64,000 nucleotides of DNA, from assembly GCF_004193775.1 (NCBI RefSeq), contig NC_041008.1, positions 12,047,731 to 12,111,730 on the forward strand. The letters are read 5' to 3'. The translations under genes were made by a program, and so were the position numbers. Positions within the stretch are counted from its first letter, which is position 1; every line of letters begins with the position of its first letter. Source of the stretch: Glycine soja (taxonomy: Eukaryota > Streptophyta > Magnoliopsida > Fabales > Fabaceae). The notes under the pieces are model-generated. The model was not told the origin of the DNA, made no database searches, and saw nothing but the letters and a program-made list of their open reading frames with translations. Positions 1-15,520 of the stretch are shown here, one piece after another.

Positions 1-225
1 TATTTAAATTCTGTATAGAAACACTACATTATGGATTATCCATACGAATCATGGGATCAGACAAGGAGAAGAACCTAATCTAAAGTTGAGGTATCATATT
101 TCCAACTGAAATGGAGTTTTACTAAAAGGCACAGGTAAGCTGAGATAACACGGTAATGCTGGGCAGCACCCATGAAACTGACCAATAATGGCAAATACAA
201 TAAAAAGTAGATTGAGGAATTCAAA

Positions 226-3200
226 CTAAAAGAACTCAAAGTCCAGATATTTACCCCCAGACTTCATGTTGTCAGTACCTACTATCCTCTTACTAGTGCT
301 GCCAACCCCAACAGGATCAACAGGTCCAACAACCTTCCCTGCTGGTACTTCATTTTCCACAGGTCTCGGCACTTCTGGCGGTGTGCTGCACCTAATCAAC
401 GCCCAGTTCACACCTTCAAAGAACGGATGCTGCTTGATCTCGGTTGCTCCCCTTTTAACCCCAAGACGATGCTGTGGCTCCTTCACAAGCAAGCCACGGA
501 TCAGATCCCTGCTGGCATAACTGGTTGCCGGTGATTCGGGAAACCTGAGTTGCTGACCAACTACATTGAAAAGCGTAGCACGGTTCCCTGACCCTTTGAA
601 TGGGGTTTTACCATATAATAGCTCATGCAAGAAAATTCCGAATGTCCACCAATCAACTGCACTTCCATGACCTTCTCCTTTGATAATTTCTGGGGCAAGG
701 TACTCATGAGTGCCAACAAAGGACATAGATCGAGCTTGAGTAGGCTCGGCAACGAGCTCTGGAAGTGTGCTGGATGGCAACCCAGGATCAGCTCTTGGCT
801 TCCGTGACTTTTTGTTTTTCTGAGGAAATAACCGGGGAATAAAACATGCAGGTTGGATGCATACTGATGATGGCTCAATACATGCAGGTTGAACACAGAA
901 TGCACCACCGGCCCGTTTTGAAGGGTCACCATCATAGGAAGTTCTAATAAGAGTAGGTGAAACAGCACATCTGAGGGAAAGATCAAAATCTGAAAGCATT
1001 ATGTGACCATCATCTCGGACCAACACATTTTCAGGTTTGAGGTCTCTATACACAACTCCAAGCATGTGAAGATACTCAAGAGCAAGCAGGACCTCCGCAG
1101 CATAAAAGCTATATGTAGAGAAAATGAAAATGTAAATCGTTATGATGATTGGGTGCCAAATAATAATGTATCAAGTGCAAAGGCATGATATGGAGAACAA
1201 GATGATCATGCACCAGTTTTGTGTATATGAGAAACAAAAAATTGTAAGGCTGATCACCTCAATATTATGTTTAGTTTTAAAGCAAGAAGACACATCAGTC
1301 TGTATAAAAATAATACAAAAACAGAAATACTCTCGTAAGAATCGCCACTTCTGCAAGATACTTGTTAGATAGTTCCCTAGGTAGTTGGCAGGTCCATCTA
1401 ACAATACTAGATAGACACATATATGAGCATATTTCATATTTTCATTAAAATAAAGAGCATGTTAAGAGACCTTATGCAAACTAGATGCAGTTCACCGCCT
1501 AGTCACATCATTGATTATGAATATGATGCATGAATCACTTAACATGGTTGAATGAAATGAAGCATAAAACAAATATGCTTTTTGAAATATTCTTGTTGAA
1601 ATGTTCAGCAGAATAAGAAATGGTTTGTGTTTTGAAGGTATAGCAAGTACTAGCATAACTCAAGCCTACAATGAGTTCAAATTTAGACAGCTCTCAAAAG
1701 AGAATTAGAAATAACAGAATTGGAAGTTAACTTGTAGAGAAGGAAAAGATAAAGCCATGAATTAGGGAAATACACAATCAGGCATTGAAGATTCTGAATA
1801 AGTTTGCACCTCAATGCATGAGCAAAAGAAATAAATAAGTAAAGAAGATTAATTACAAATCCTTAATTCCCCCTTTGTTTTGAAGAAATTGTTCTTTAAA
1901 TGCTACAAAAATTAACATTTCTTTAGTTTAGGTAAAGCTTCATGAAAAGCAAAAAAGGTAATTACATTACAGCATTGACATTTGAATTCAGGCACATATA
2001 AGACACAAATACATAGAAAAGTCGGTCACCGTAGTCCAAAGCAGATCTTCAGGATGGAAAGTAATTAAAAAAAGCTTAGGTAAAGGAAACAAATTATGCA
2101 AATATACAGCATACCGTGCAGCATATTCTGAGAAATGTTTCCCAGGTTGTCGCTGCCGTAAAGTGTGAAGATCACCGCCCGGACAATATTCCATTACCAA
2201 ACACAAGAATCGGTCAGTCTCAAAATGTGTATACAAAGTTGGTAGAAACGGATGGTCCAGCAACTGCAATATCTCCCTCTCTGTCTGTGCTCTAGTCAGC
2301 TTCTTTCTGCTTGCTAGCGATGCCTTATCCATAACTTTCATTGCAAAATAACACCTAGTTCCACTCAGCTCTGAGAGATACACACTTCCAATATCACCAC
2401 ATCCTAGTCGTTTGAGTAACCTAAAATGACTCATGCCCAAAATCCCATCCCGTAATCGGATGGCAAGGATAGCCTTCCACCTAGGATCATTTCCTTTGTG
2501 AGGCTTATTGGCGCTACCAGTAATGTTGCTCCAGTTGCTGTCATCGCTGAGGCCACTGCTATCACTTGGCCGACTAACACTAGTTTTAGCACTCTCTAGT
2601 GAATCCCCCCTTACACTCCCTTTAGTACTGTCACAGTTCCTGTCTAAACTAAGCATGCCATCACTAGTCACTGCATCACTCCGATATGTACTAGCACAAC
2701 TATTAGCAATGCTCATCGCAGTGACAACACCGATACTATCAATACTACTAAGTGGACTGACATTGCCACTAGGAGGCAAAGAAGCATCCCAAACACATTC
2801 TTTTTCCTCAGCATCCAGAAGGAGGATAGAGTTCTCAGTATTCTGTGATGCCCGAGGACCCAAAAATGATAAGGTCCCTATACCATTTAGTTCTTCAACA
2901 AGACTTTCTTCAGAGGAAAGAACAGCTGGACTTGGTTTCTTTGCAGGAACACGAATTGAGAGATCTTCCAGGAAAGGGCCCTTTGTGGGCAAGTTCTTAA
3001 TTAAGCATCCAGCCTCAGATTTGTTTTGACCTATCGGTACAAAAACCATTCTCATTAGATCTGTATCAACAGGTTCAGGGGGATGACTAGCACCAGCAAA
3101 TAAACTCAAACCACCATCCTCAAATGAATCACTGCTCCCCTTCAATGTCTCAACATCGGGCACGAATTCTTTGGCTTCTTCTGGTGAAGAGCCATTTCCT

Positions 3201-3523
3201 TTCCATGCCATAGTAGGCTCAAAGGTGAGGGATTCTTCAGAGGATCGAGCATCGAATCCCGTATCTTCTTGCACCAAATATATCCGCGCATTCGTTAACT
3301 GAGCCACTTCTCTGAGGGAGGCCAGATGTGTAATAGGAACACGCACATCCCTTGTTCTGGACATTTGATTCACTTCTCTCAGCGAAATCCCACCAACACC
3401 CGAAACCTCCTGGCGATTTAGTCTCTGACTGGAATCTCTAGCAGCAACTGTGCACGAGTTCGATACCTCAACCAGGATAGGCAAGGTTCGAGGAAGTACC
3501 GTCGGCTCTGCAACCCTCTCCAT
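226..3523 (-). CDS. Plant AGC-VIII (AGC1/D6PK-KIPK-like) serine/threonine protein kinase, two coding exons
   Basis: Predicted CDS is the join of 3523-2115 and 1108-226 on the minus strand, giving 763 aa. The intron (2114-1109) has GT...AG borders; codon 470 is split and the frame is kept into [14 protein letters not shown]. Residues 1-365 are a low-complexity, Ser-rich N-terminal region with no recognised domain. The kinase domain follows: glycine loop G374-x-G-x-x-G379, ATP lysine K396 (AMK), alpha-C glutamate E417, catalytic D492 in YRDLKPEN, and DFD (510-512) in place of DFG. DFD plus a long insertion before the activation segment ([12 protein letters not shown]) is the hallmark of plant AGC-VIII kinases. 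The C-terminus YLDFEFF resembles the PDK1-docking hydrophobic motif. Known AGC1 members act at the plasma membrane or cytoplasm in auxin transport and polar growth. The long N-terminus suggests a larger AGC1 member rather than a short D6PK. Start is the first ATG (MERV) of the open frame, TAG stop at 226-228. Subfamily is inferred; kinase identity is secure. Confidence 0.93.
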
Positions 3524-4420
3524 GTCCCAATATCAGATAGCATCACACAAAAGACTTCCAGTTAAAAAGTCCCTGCAAATAAAACCACAAGTTCATTCAA
3601 CACTAGCTTCATTTATTCTAACTTAAATTTCAATAAATAACTATTTACCAACAAACAAGATGATGAAAGTAACCAAGACAAGTCTTAAACCAACCACCAA
3701 CAGAAGAACATAAAATGGAACAATGACAAAATCAAGTAATCCCACTTTGCTCTATTTTAGTAACTAAAAGACAACCACCACACCAAACCAAATCAACAAA
3801 GAAATGCTATATACAGAAAAGCCAATAGCTGGTGCTTGAAAGCGGAAAAAAAATATTACTTAAAAAAATCTCAAAATTGCAAACCCTTAACAACAAAACA
3901 CCACCCCAACTTGGAAATCACAAATGGGGGCCTAGCAGATCAGGAAACTACATAGTTTCTTGAAGCATCAAAACACTAACTCCATATGCAATCAAAACCG
4001 ACTTGAAAAGAAAAAAAAATGGTACTATTCACAGAAACAGGAAAATCCACAAAATCCACTCTCTTAAATTAATTAAAAAAACACATTTTGTTGTATTTAT
4101 TATTGCTTGAGAAATGACAAAACCCACAAAACCCAAGAGTTGTTCGGCAATGTTTTCAGAGAAAAGAGGGATCTACGGTCCATAAAACAAAAAGAGAAGA
4201 GAAAAGAAGAAACAAAGTCATAGTAAGGAGAAAAAGGAACAAAATAATACAGACCCAGCAATAGCATTGAAACGAAGGAGAGAAAACTGAAGTAATGATA
4301 TGATATAATGGGGTTTGTTCCCACTAATTCAAAGCCAACCAACAACAAACACCCTCTCTCTCTCTCTCTCTCTCTCTCTCAAACTGGAGGAAGAATTCTC
4401 TCTCACCAAATTGTTGCTGT
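3524..4420 (-). promoter_or_regulatory. 5' leader and probable 5'UTR intron of the AGC kinase gene
   Basis: Just upstream of the start codon, the minus strand shows a good splice acceptor (ATTTGCAG, AG at 3574-3573), so 3572-3524 is probably the 3' part of a 5'UTR interrupted by an intron. The donor and transcription start are not clear. No other coding exon was seen. The far end holds a (CT)n run which, read on the gene strand, is a GAGA repeat of the kind common in plant core promoters and leaders. Confidence 0.5.
4353..4380. repeat. (CT)n microsatellite
   Basis: A pure CT dinucleotide run of about 28 bp, read as (GA)n on the strand of the kinase gene. It lies about 0.8 kb upstream of the start codon and may mark the gene's promoter or leader. 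Confidence 0.9.
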
Positions 4421-5080
4421 TGCTGTTGGTGGTGATAGTTTTTTTTTTTTGTCAATTGGTGGTGATAGTTATGGTTGCATGCTTTTGCTTTTTTATTTTT
4501 ATTAATTATACTATTTTTAATTCTTCTTCAAAATATGACAATTATACGAACAGGATTAGGTCCTTACAGCTTAATAAAGGTTTGAATCCCTATTAACAAA
4601 TGTGTCTATGTAGTGTGTTTCATACAACAATTCATTTAATATTTTACATAAATTTGTTTATATCACATTTATTTTTTATTAAAATATAAAAGATAAAATT
4701 TTCATTTTTAATATTTTATATAATATTAAACTATAACAAGCTCAGACCAGTTTTAATTTTTGTATTTATTTCTCTTCAAGTATTATTAAATCTTATATTT
4801 GTTTTCCTTGATTTTTATATTATACTTTTAGTTGTTATATAAACAAAAAAATATTTTATTATAAATAAATATTAATAATATATTTTAAATTTATTTTTAT
4901 TATTGATTAAAAATTATAATTTTTTTTGCAAGTTTTACTTATTTAATAATTTTTTCACAAGTTCATAATTTTTAATAAATACTAAAAAAATATGGTGTCT
5001 ATACTTGCTTTCTAATATAAAAATAATATTTTTCTTTAAACATCATACGTTTTTATTTTCATCTCGCGTTGGGTTGTTGC
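4421..5080. other. AT-rich intergenic DNA
   Basis: Strongly AT-rich, with short poly-A and poly-T runs and stop codons in all frames. I see no gene or recognisable repeat boundary. Confidence 0.6.
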
Positions 5081-5400
5081 TTTGGAAAAATAGAGATTAG
5101 AGAAAAATGAGACTGGGACCCAGGGGGACGAGGGTGGGACCCGCAGTGTTGGTTATTTAAGGTACACTTCTTTTAAAAGCAGACAGAGGAGAGAGTGTTT
5201 TTTCTCTCTGTCATCACGTCAAGCCGTTTTCCTTCGGCTTTTGGATTTCTCAAATGGCGCGTGGTTCCCCACTCTACTCGTCCGCGCGTGAGTTTCTTTT
5301 TGTTTCTTGTGGTGAAGTAGAATATCCTTCAGCCGGGAAGTGGATTCTGATTTGTCATTCGGCCCATTATTTTCAAACACCAGCTTGGCCCACTTCTTAA
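5081..5400 (+). other. GC-richer island with a 48-codon ORF, possible promoter or gene relic
   Basis: This stretch has clearly higher GC than the flanking AT-rich kilobases. It contains TATTTAA (about 5154), CT-rich leader-like sequence, and an ATG at 5254 opening a 48-codon frame (MARGSPLYSSAREF...) that ends at TAA 5398-5400. The peptide matches no family I know. It could be the promoter or first exon of a lost gene, or a transposon relic. Confidence 0.25.
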
Positions 5401-6910
5401 CAGTAAAATATACTTATATTAATTCCTTATCATTATTTCTATAAATATATTTGGATAGAGAATTTTAATTGAGAAAAGTAATTTATTAAAGAATTTAAAT
5501 TTTTTTAATCTAAAATTTATTGTTTGGATTTTTTTATGAAAAATTTAAATTTTTAAAATTTTAAAACAGAATTTTAAGGAACTAAAAATGTAAAATTTTA
5601 ATTTTCTTATATTTAGGTGAAAAATTGAAATTTTCTTCTTAATAGGTTAAAAATGATAAAATTATATTCTTATTCTTATTAATATATTTTCTTCAATAGG
5701 TTAAAAATTATTAAAAATGATAAATAGTGAATTTCATATCATATTTAATGATTTTTATCATATAGTTTTTAATAAATTTTCAATTAATTAGCGGGTGTGT
5801 GTTTGGAGGCAAGGACGGATGTATGTTGTAGAGTGGGGGGCTTTGGCAGTCAAAAAAGAATAGATTTTTTAATTATTCAGTCATTTATTTTGTCATTTAA
5901 GAGATAAGTATTCTCTTGAATAGTTTAAATAATAAATAATAGACAGGGACAATGGGCCTTTAATGTGGTTCAATTTTTTGTGAGTTAATTGTATTAAAAT
6001 AAACTTTAAAAAAAGAAACTTAATTTGTGGTTATTTTTCACCTAAGTTGCTTTACACCTAATATATTTTTAATAAATTCAACTTTATCATTTTTTACTTC
6101 TTCTTTATTATTTTCTTTTTCCTTTTCTTCTTACATCATTCATTTTCTTGAATGTTGGTTGAGCTCCTCTTTCCGTTGTGGATGGTTTTGTCAAGATGCA
6201 TTGTTGCGGTAATTAGTTACATGTTTATTTAGTTTGTGGTTGTTGTGGTGGTGGGTGTTATGGTGGTAATGATGGAAGGGGTTAGTTTTCTACATCTGCG
6301 AATAATTCATATGATTCATATAGATTATTAATTCGTATGGTCATAGGGATTATCATGTTGCATGTTTCATACGGATTGACAATTCGTATGAATTAAATAC
6401 AATGAAAAAAAAATCACTCACTCTCAATAACACAATGGTACTCAACGGTGGAGGATAAGACACTCACAGAGGAAACACGAATTGAATACAACACAAGGAT
6501 AGGGAGAGACTCACAGAGGAAGCATGGAGAAGGAGAAGAGGCACAAATATGAAAATTTGGTGACTGAGAGGATGAGTGCATAGTGGATGGTGTATATCAG
6601 CTTTTAAGTGAAGGTCAAATTTGATATTTCACATAATTTGTTGGGTGTAAAAGAAAAATGATTGGTAGAGAAAGAATTTCCCCTAATTTGTTTGCAGTTG
6701 AAACCAATCAGTCCACAGTAGCTAGTGCCCAAAAACACTCTTGACATGGCTGGTCGGTAATTTTAAAAATCAACTACACGATATAGACAAATATTTATAG
6801 TTATTTCATATTTTTTTTATTTAATTTATTATTCATCATTCTTGAAAGGAAAAAAAGCAAGCTAGTAAATTAAAATTAAGTCTTTAACCTATTTGATATA
6901 ATAAAAAACA

Positions 6911-6913
<3 letters not shown>
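5401..6913. other. AT-rich intergenic DNA, no gene seen
   Basis: There are short ATTCATATG/CATACGGAT palindrome-like repeats around 6305-6400 and a conserved-looking TTTACACCYAA at both about 6045 and (inverted) about 6645. These may be ends of an old repeat, but no TIR or TSD could be defined. No coding exon is supported. Confidence 0.4.

Positions 6914-6982
<69 letters not shown>
6914..6982. repeat. (AT)n microsatellite
   Basis: An uninterrupted AT dinucleotide tract of about 69 bp. The apparent YIYIYI peptides across it are artefacts. Confidence 0.95.
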
Positions 6983-6985
<3 letters not shown>

Positions 6986-7563
6986 CACGAGACAATTATA
7001 TTATTTTTATAATAATTTATATTAAAATTGATGCATATATATTTATTGATTGGACAGATTTTATTTGAATTAAATTGTAATTTTGATTCTTTTTTCATGA
7101 TTTATGATTTTGATCCTCCGTGATTTAGTCTCCATATTTAAACAATCAAAATTTTGATTCATTTATCAATTTTATATATATATTATTTATTTTATTTTGG
7201 TCCAATTAAACTCTAAACATATGATATTCATTTTAAGATATAGTTTAATTAATTAATATATATAAAAATAAAATAAACGTGTACAGATGTAAAACTTAGA
7301 CCAAAATTAAAATTTGAAGACTAAAATTTAAAAAAAGAACAAAAATGAAAATTAGAAGTTGAACCCCCCCCCCCTCCCTTATTATTCCATCATGGCTTTG
7401 TCCTTGCCTGAAGAAGTGTGTTTAGGGAATGAATTTCCAACACTACTCTAATAATGGTTAACAAAGTTGATATCAAAATAAAGAATGTTATTTTTGAAAA
7501 AATATTTTATATAACAAATTTCATTTTATACCCAATATAATTAAGTCATTAAAAAAAGGATAG
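6983..7563. other. AT-rich intergenic DNA
   Basis: No gene or bounded repeat was seen. A C-homopolymer run occurs at about 7363-7372. Confidence 0.5.
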
Positions 7564-7752
7564 ATAGACATTTTCGTTTCTGAATGTATAAAGCACAGAT
7601 AAATTCATTTCCGAAAGACGAAAATTTAAATTTTAGTAAATGTAACATATTTATTTATCCGTTAACTTTTGTCCGTTAATGAAAGAGTTTATGTGACACA
7701 TTTAGGAACAAATTTATCAGTGCTCTACACATTCAGGAACGAAAATGACTAT
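7564..7752. repeat. Fold-back (long inverted repeat) element 1
   Basis: The left arm (about 7564-7610, reading GACATTTTCGTTTCTGAATG) is the approximate reverse complement of the right arm (about 7706-7752, ending GGAACGAAAATGACTAT). The arms are about 45 bp with a few mismatches and are separated by about 95 bp containing GTTAACNNNNGTCCGTTAA. Length and structure fit a small MITE or fold-back repeat. No clear TSD was found. Confidence 0.7.
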
Positions 7753-8159
7753 TTATTTAAAATATAATTTAATCTTCATTTTTTCCTCCTTTTTTAATCA
7801 TTGTATAACATTATAATAAACACTTAAAAAATTGAAAAAATAACCATAAGTTAGAACAAAGGTAATAATAAATATAATATTAATTAATAAGCATAATCTG
7901 TTTATTGTTCTGATAGTACTTTGTCCAAAATATGAGACTCAAACAAAAATGCACAACCATTAAGTTAATCCTTACAAAAAAAATGAGACTCAACTTGATT
8001 TTGTTTCTATTTCATGCTATTACAATAGAAATTTCAAAACAACACATATTATGCTTATTAATCAATATTATGATTATTATTGTGTTTGTTATAACTTATG
8101 CTTGTTTTCCTATTTTTTTTATCGTAATGTTATACTTGCAACGATTAAAAAAGGAGAAG

Positions 8160-8316
8160 ATGAATAGTCATTTTTGTCCTTGAACAGAGTGCTGGTAAAT
8201 TTCTGAATGTGCTACGTATGCTTTTTTTTTTTACTTTTGGAAACTAAAATTTTAATTTTAATTTTTCAGGGGTAAATTTATCAATGTTCTACACATTTAA
8301 GGACGAAAATAACTTC
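8160..8316. repeat. Fold-back element 2, same family as element 1
   Basis: The arms at about 8163-8203 and about 8270-8315 are inverted copies of each other (AGTCATTTTTGTCCTTGAA against TTAAGGACGAAAATAAC). Both resemble the arms of the element 0.5 kb upstream, so the two are relatives. The whole 7564-8316 interval might be one nested or duplicated inverted-repeat structure. Confidence 0.6.
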
Positions 8317-8532
8317 TTACCCTTAAAAAATTAAGCATTAAAATGTAATATTGAATGATTCCCATTTATTTATTAACTTAAATGCTATAATTAAGGCACC
8401 CAAAGTGAGTTAATATTTTCGATTATTGATTAATTTTTTTTCCTTTTTTTGGTGTATTGGAGAGGCTTAAGCCCCCACCAAATCAGTTATAAAAATAAAT
8501 AAAATTATTCACCAACGGTAGTAAATGCCATT

Positions 8533-8710
8533 AACTCTAAATCACAGGTTGGTGATGCCTTGGCAAAATTTGGGCTGGATTTACAGTTTTCAATTCCTGT
8601 TTTTGATGTAGCGCCTGCATTTATTTCTAATGCATTCATAGCTAACTTTGTTTGTATTAATTTTTCTAGAAGTTTCTAAGCTCTTTTAATAAAGTTTTAT
8701 TTAAAAAAAA
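8533..8710 (+). pseudogene. 3' tail of a 5'-truncated LINE (RNase H-like C-terminus)
   Basis: The frame 8533-8679 reads NSKSQVGDALAKFGLDL... and ends ...FSRSF then TAA. The ADALAKFGLD-type motif is the closing part of the RNase H-like domain at the C-terminus of plant L1-type LINE ORF2. A short 3'UTR with AATAAAG and an A-rich tail follows (8690-8710). Only the last 48 codons are present, as expected for a 5'-truncated LINE insertion. No TSD was resolved. Confidence 0.65.
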
Positions 8711-12333
<3,623 letters not shown>

Positions 12334-13681
12334 TGATAAGTGCCATAATTTAGTTATTTTTGGGATTAAAATGTAGCACTTATCTTTTGATCGTAATAGT
12401 TTTCTTATAAACTTCCCTTCTTTCTAGTTGTTTTATTTATCGTACATTTACTAATGTTTTTTTTTTAAATATGGAAGATTCATCCATGATTCTATAGGTT
12501 TTGATGGTTATTTGTTGGATCCAGAAACCAAGTTAAAAGGAAGGGAAAATGGTCATTTTTCCAAAGTTTCAGACATCCATTCGCCCAGGCTAGCAACCAG
12601 CTCACCTAGGCTAATCAAGTTTCTTCAAACATAAGTATCCAACTTGTCTGAGCGAGCTATAGGTCACCTGGGCGAGTGAGTGCCTTTAGCACTAAGCAAG
12701 AAACTCACTTGGGCGAGTTTAGCTTGCCTAGGCGAGTTTAGCTCACCTGGGCAAATTGGTCTGCAACTCTTGGCTCTCTTTTCTATAAAATGTCATGCAA
12801 AGGATGGAGAAAGAGATATAGAACGAAGGAGAAACCAGAGGAAATATAGAAGCAAGAAGGATTGAGAAAGTGGATCCCGGGTGCTGCAGAGATGTGATTG
12901 TGGATCGCATCCTTTATCATTTCTCATGTTGATCTTGTGCTCCACGTAATGATCGACTAGTTTCTCCAAAGGATTGGATGTAATCTTCGTACCTTTATGT
13001 ATCTCTTTTGATATTTTATATATGTATGAATCCTTTCTACTCATTATTGGTGATTTCATTATGTTCATAATGCTTGATTCTATTTGATCATTAGTTTCAT
13101 GAAATTGGATTTTAAGCTTGACTGAAAAGTACTCTTAGAATTTGAATTGAATGAATGTACTCTTTACGTTATGTTACTAGGAATAAAGCATAACGTTTTG
13201 ATTGTAAATAGCATGAGATTATGATTGTAATGCAGAGGTATTTACTTCATATGCGAGGGATCAATATTCAGTAAATATTCTTAGGATTCTCGAGTGTGAT
13301 GGGTTGATTTGGGGTAATTTAATGTGTGCGTTTGTATTATTAGAAAATGATTCATATATGTTAATCTTATTAGGATACTGAGGGTATGAACGATGAAATC
13401 CAATTCTATGTTCTTCTCGAATTAATTAAATTCATTATTATTGTTTTCGTATTTTTAGGTATTTTCAACGCACTAAATTTCGTTATTTCCATTATTTCGT
13501 TACTTTAGTTATTTCTCGTTAGTTAGACAAACCCATGATATCTCGATTAAATTTGTACATAACAATTGAACTGTTTACTTTTATCCGGAGGAATTGAGTA
13601 ACTCAAGTCCCTGTGGAGATGATCTCCTTTTATAAATCTGTTACCTGCAACGACATTGGTATGCTTGCCAATAGTTTAACA
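12334..13681 (+). mobile_element. Solo LTR, Athila/Tat-like, TSD AACAT
   Basis: It begins TGATAAGTGCCATAATT and ends CCAATAGTTTAACA (TG...CA) and is flanked by the same 5 bp, AACAT, at 12329-12333 and 13682-13686. There is no primer-binding site or internal region after it, so it is a solo LTR of 1348 bp. A TATA box (TATAAAA, 12784-12790) gives plus orientation. CTCGCCCAGGCGAG-type palindromic units lie upstream of it (about 12590-12745). The 3' end carries the CAAGTCCCTGTGGAGA motif shared with the other Athila-like LTRs in this window. Confidence 0.85.
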
Positions 13682-13689
13682 AACATAAG

Positions 13690-14052
13690 CACATTGAACT
13701 TAATGACCTTCCCTCAGACCTTATATTTCTTTGGTGAGCCATCCTTCGGGTTGTAGATGTTGGAATAGAATTCCTTCACCAAGGGCACATCAATGCTCTT
13801 CTATGGCAGCTTGGTGAGCTTCCTATCTTAGTGCCTCCTCTGGAGCTCCTCCAAGAACTCATCAGAGTGAGTGTAGGCCAACTCCATGTCCCTCTCCGGA
13901 AGGATGTTTCAGAGATGAACGTTGTCGATGTATTTATGCTAGGCGACCTTCGATGTGAACTTGGTGGAATCCCCGACTGGTTTTGCTTCATAAGGGTAGC
14001 TTTGAGATGTGGAGGCTTGACATTTCTTAGAGATCATCTACAAAAAGAATGA
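13690..14052 (-). pseudogene. Fragment of putative plant transposon protein domain ORF (Gypsy accessory)
   Basis: Minus-strand translation across interrupted frames reads like the plant retrotransposon accessory protein with ...ILPERDMELAYTHSDEFLEEL... and ...DVPLVKEFYSNIYNPKDGSPKKYKV, a pattern I know from many legume transposon proteins. Several in-frame stops are present. In its element it lies downstream of integrase and the hairpin array, so it is a 3'-terminal accessory ORF. Function unknown. Confidence 0.65.
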
Positions 14053-14119
14053 CAACAAAAGAAACAAGTAAGAAAAGATAAAACAGTTAAATTTAAAAGT
14101 TATAAGTAAAAATAAATGT

Positions 14120-14560
14120 AAGCATGCAATGGTTTGGGCGCTAAGCCCACAGCTGGGTGCTTAGCGCCACCCTTAGAAAAATACTCATTAAGTGAGACTA
14201 GGCTTAGCATGAAGGTGTGCGTTAAGCCTAATTATTGGAAATAGGCAAACAAAGAGACATTTGGGTTTAGCACGCATGTCTCACTATGCCCAACACAAAA
14301 AATGGAACCTCTGGAAGTAGCTTGGGCTTAGCGCGTGATACATGCTAAGCCCAATTGACAAAAATTAAATCATGGAGGACTATTTGGGCTTAGTGCGTTA
14401 GGCACGCTTAGCCCACAACAGAAAATCCTAAAAACTTAAAATGTTGCGGCTTAGCACGTAAAGTGCGCTAAGCCCAATTGGAATCAAAATTTTGGCTATG
14501 TCATTTTTGGGCTTAGCGCATGAGAAACGCTTAGCCCAGACAATCAACAAAAAATGTTGA
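14120..14560. repeat. Hairpin-unit array, GGGCTTAGC family, first block
   Basis: Inverted-repeat units built on GGGCTTAGC...GCTAAGCCC recur about every 60 bp. The clearest is 14137-14168, with perfect 10-bp arms GGCGCTAAGC / GCTTAGCGCC. Loops and spacers vary in sequence and length. The block is the continuation, across an inserted LTR, of the array at 15521-17470. Confidence 0.8.
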
Positions 14561-15520
14561 TTCCTTCAGGCCTAAGTTACAAGCTCGCCTGGGCGAGTTT
14601 CCCCTACACTAGATGGATTTTCCTATAAATATCCATGCAGGGGAAGAGGAAAAATATATACCAGTAACTTGAAATCCTTAGAAAAACGTTGGAGAATAAG
14701 AGAAAAAGTGGAGCCAAGGCACTACAGAGTTGTGACTGTGGATCACTTCCTTCGTCATTTCTCTTCCTAGTCTTGTGCTCTACACAATGATCGGTTAATT
14801 TTTCTTTAATGATTGAATGTAATCTTTGTATCCTTATGTATCCCTTTTGATATTATATATGTATTGATCTTTTCTACTCATTATTGGTAATTTCATTCTA
14901 CTCTTAATACTTGATTCTATTTGATCATTAGTGTCATGAAAATGGATTTTAAGTGAGACTAGAAAGTAATCTTAGAATTTGAATCGAATGATTTTACTCT
15001 CTGTGTTACGTTGCTAGAAATAGAGCATAACATTTTGATTGCAAAAAGCACGAGAATATAATTCTAATGCTGGAATATTTACTGTATATGCGAGGGATCG
15101 ATATTTAGTAAATGTTCTTAGGTTCCAAGTGCAAGGAATCGACTTGGGATAATTATGTGTGCATCAGTAATGTTAGAAAATGATTTATACATGTTAATCT
15201 TATTAAGATACTATGGGTATGAGCGATGAAGTCCAATCCTATGTTGTCTTGAATTAATTTAAATCGTTTTCGCAATTTCCATATTTTTGACGCACTTAAT
15301 TCTATTATTTTCGTATTTCTGTTAATTCTGTTATTTCCATAAATCTATTATTTTTACTATTCTTTTACTTTCCAAAACCAAATGACATTCGATTGAATTT
15401 GTACATAACTATTAGGCTAATAACCTTTATCCGAATTAATTAAGTAACTCAAGTCCCTGTGGAGACGAACTCTTTATAAATGTGAAACCTACAACGACTA
15501 TTGGTATGCTTTCCAAAAGT
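14560..15520 (+). mobile_element. 5'-truncated Athila/Tat-like LTR, diverged relative of the LTR at 12334-13681
   Basis: Colinear, diverged copy of 12720-13681: GAGAAAGTGGA...TGTGATTGTGGATC, the ATGCGAGGGATCGATATT block, CAAGTCCCTGTGGAGACGA, and an end GTCTTAACA. It has a TATA box at 14624-14631 with one CTCGCCTGGGCGAG palindrome directly upstream (14583-14600). The first roughly 250 bp of the LTR at 12334 has no counterpart, and no TSD was found. It interrupts the hairpin-unit array. Confidence 0.7.

Noticed and set aside
2508..3029. 173-codon plus-strand ORF over the kinase exon
   Set aside because: Antisense shadow of the Ser-rich N-terminal kinase exon.
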